The position numbers were made by a program, and so were the translations under genes. The notes beneath the pieces were generated by a model. It was not told the DNA's origin and made no database searches. It saw only the letters and a list, made by a program, of their open reading frames with translations. Of a stretch of 64,000 nt of DNA, positions 62,857 to 64,000 are shown piece by piece (the stretch's first letter is position 1; each line of letters opens with the position of its first letter). The stretch lies in contig JAPXLV010000002.1 in the NCBI GenBank assembly GCA_033809355.1, positions 1-64,000 on the forward strand, read 5' to 3'. The DNA comes from T3Sed10-213 sp012519365. GTDB lineage: Bacteria; Planctomycetota; Phycisphaerae; Sedimentisphaerales; Anaerohalosphaeraceae.

Positions 62857-63747
62857 ATGGCCGAACAGTTCAATACGACCGAGCGGGGGCTGCTGGTGTA
62901 TGCGCCGGCCAAGCTCAATCTGTTTTTGCTGGTGGCCGGCAAGCGGCCGGATGGGTTTCACGAGCTTGAGACGCTGATGGCCAAACTCGACTGGTACGAT
63001 GAGCTGCTGTTTGAGCCAGGGCAAACCGACGGGATTGAGCTGATCTGTACCGGGCCGCACTGGGCGCCGGACGGGCCGGACAACCTGGTGTATCGAGCGT
63101 GCCGACGGCTGCTGAACGCGGCCAATCGCTCCACGCCGCTGCGGATTACCCTGACTAAGCAGATTCCCGCCGGCGCCGGTCTGGGCAGCGCCAGCAGTGA
63201 CGCCGCTGCGGCTCTGCTGGGACTGAATCGCTTTGCCGAATTGGGCCAACCCATGGAACGGCTGCACGAGATTGCCTCGGAACTGGGCAGCGATATCCCA
63301 TTTTTTCTCTACGGACCGGCGTCTTTTTGTTCCGGTCGGGGGGAAAAAATTCGCCCCTTGGAACAAAAATTTCCGTTTGAGGCGCTGCTTTTGACGCCAA
63401 ATGTAACTGTTTCAACAAAAAGTGTTTATGAAAATTATGTACACGAACAGGCGCTGTATGAGCAGTGGTCGGCCCAAATAAAACCCCTGCTGGCCCAAAA
63501 GAGTATTGATTCTGTCGCTCAAATATGCGCAAATATGTTAGAAAGAAGCTGTTTTTCGTTACATCGGGAGCTGGCAGAGCTGAAACAACAGTGTGAGGCC
63601 TTCTGCGGCCAACGGGTCTGCCTGAGCGGAAGTGGTTCGGCGATGTATATTTTGAATCCCGACCGACAGCGGATGCCTCGGCTGCAGCGTTGGCTAAAAG
63701 ACACGTTCAACTGCGATAGCAGGTTTGTCAACGACAATAGGTGGTAA
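62857..63747 (+). CDS. ispE: 4-diphosphocytidyl-2-C-methyl-D-erythritol kinase IspE
   Basis: A 296-residue GHMP kinase of the MEP isoprenoid pathway. It has APAKLNLFLLVAGKRPDGFH at the N-terminus, the ATP-binding IPAGAGLGSASSDAAAALLG, and VCLSGSGSAMYIL near the C-terminus. The ATG at 62857 follows a purine-rich TAGGGGTG. spoVG starts 18 bp after its stop, so the two are probably co-transcribed, an order also known outside this phylum. Confidence 0.94.
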   Translation: MAEQFNTTERGLLVYAPAKLNLFLLVAGKRPDGFHELETLMAKLDWYDELLFEPGQTDGIELICTGPHWAPDGPDNLVYRACRRLLNAANRSTPLRITLTKQIPAGAGLGSASSDAAAALLGLNRFAELGQPMERLHEIASELGSDIPFFLYGPASFCSGRGEKIRPLEQKFPFEALLLTPNVTVSTKSVYENYVHEQALYEQWSAQIKPLLAQKSIDSVAQICANMLERSCFSLHRELAELKQQCEAFCGQRVCLSGSGSAMYILNPDRQRMPRLQRWLKDTFNCDSRFVNDNRW

Positions 63748-63765
63748 TTAAATGCGAGGCAGACT

Positions 63766-64000
63766 ATGGAAATCAGCGAAGTCAGGGTCAAACTTGTGTC
63801 CAATCCGGATGATCGACTCAAGGCCTTTTGTTCCATGACCATCGACAATGAGTTTGTGATCCGGGACATCAAAGTTATTGAAGGTACCGGCGGATTGTTC
63901 GTTGCGATGCCATCCCGCAAGATGAGCGATCATTGTCCGCGTTGCGGAGGGAAGAATTACCTGCGTGCCAAATTTTGCAGTACCTGCGGCGCCAAATTGC
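63766..64000 (+). CDS. spoVG: SpoVG family protein with C-terminal zinc ribbon (cut by window end)
   Basis: The first 78 codons are visible. Residues 1-55 match SpoVG (EISEVRVKLVSNPDDRLKAF, TIDNEFVIRDIKVIEG, GLFVAMPSRK). After MSDHCPRCGGKNYLRAKFC comes CSTCGAK, giving two CxxC pairs of a zinc ribbon, not found in Bacillus SpoVG, where the tail is a helix. SpoVG proteins bind nucleic acid. Start ATG follows GAGG. The gene continues beyond the window. Confidence 0.9.
   Translation, partial: MEISEVRVKLVSNPDDRLKAFCSMTIDNEFVIRDIKVIEGTGGLFVAMPSRKMSDHCPRCGGKNYLRAKFCSTCGAKL

Overview
The window looks like chromosomal DNA of an anaerobic, Gram-negative-type bacterium, most likely of the Planctomycetota (class Phycisphaerae). 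This is inferred from gene content and sequence style, not from a marker tree. Pointers are pseudopilins processed at Ala-Phe rather than Gly-Phe, a very long secretin with extra N-domains, a SpoVG with a zinc ribbon, a small RpoD-like sigma factor, an alginate-export-type porin, and a bacterial V/A-type ATPase operon. No rRNA, tRNA, prophage, transposase or CRISPR array was found. Almost all of the window is ordinary single-copy chromosomal coding sequence.

Layout. 1-5113: the redox sensor Rex followed by a four-gene group 3b-type NAD(P)-linked [NiFe] hydrogenase operon (beta, gamma, delta, alpha), with two Rex operators upstream of rex and a strong terminator at the end. 5260-8187: ispH and a six-domain ribosomal protein S1. 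8188-8827: a non-coding block with dispersed palindromic repeats. 8828-16534: sigma factor, apt, aroB, a frameshifted membrane protein gene, bioD and nadB, then on the minus strand scpB and a NIF3 family gene. 16535-18481: a possible frameshifted small gene beside an (ATTT)5 repeat, an amidohydrolase and a MarC-type membrane protein. 18564-20205: a phased A-tract promoter region and a porin gene.

20389-27046: aromatic 2-oxoacid metabolism, consisting of iorA, iorB and two consecutive modules each holding a phenylacetate-CoA-ligase-type enzyme plus a tandem-ACT protein, followed by hisA. 27192-37297: a cytidylate-kinase-like gene and a nine-gene V/A-type ATPase operon (H, I, K, E, C, F, A, B, D). 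Its K subunit keeps every side chain that binds Na+ in Enterococcus NtpK. 37845-44441: a small winged-helix protein, then dapA, pdxJ and three glycosyltransferases on the minus strand. 44687-61275: a DUF1573 lipoprotein and a type II secretion-like operon (gspC-like, D, E, F, G, H, I, J, K, L-like, M-like). That operon is interrupted by a tandem hairpin repeat and by an AT-rich four-helix-bundle gene. 61616-64000: a KdgK-type sugar kinase, ispE and the start of spoVG.

How it fits together (inference). Rex senses NADH/NAD+ and probably controls itself and the hydrogenase, which exchanges electrons between NAD(P)H and H2. The indolepyruvate oxidoreductase would deliver reduced ferredoxin and aryl-acetyl-CoA, and the ligases would interconvert aryl-CoA and free acid. 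The rotary ATPase would link ATP to a sodium gradient. Together these suggest a fermentative or syntrophic life style. The type II secretion genes, the porin and the KDG kinase fit a polysaccharide degrader that exports enzymes. I found no clearly novel system. The best leads are the Rex-hydrogenase regulation, the ferredoxin-less IorA with its duplicated ligase/ACT modules, the sodium signature, the decorated secretion operon and the phased A-tract promoter.
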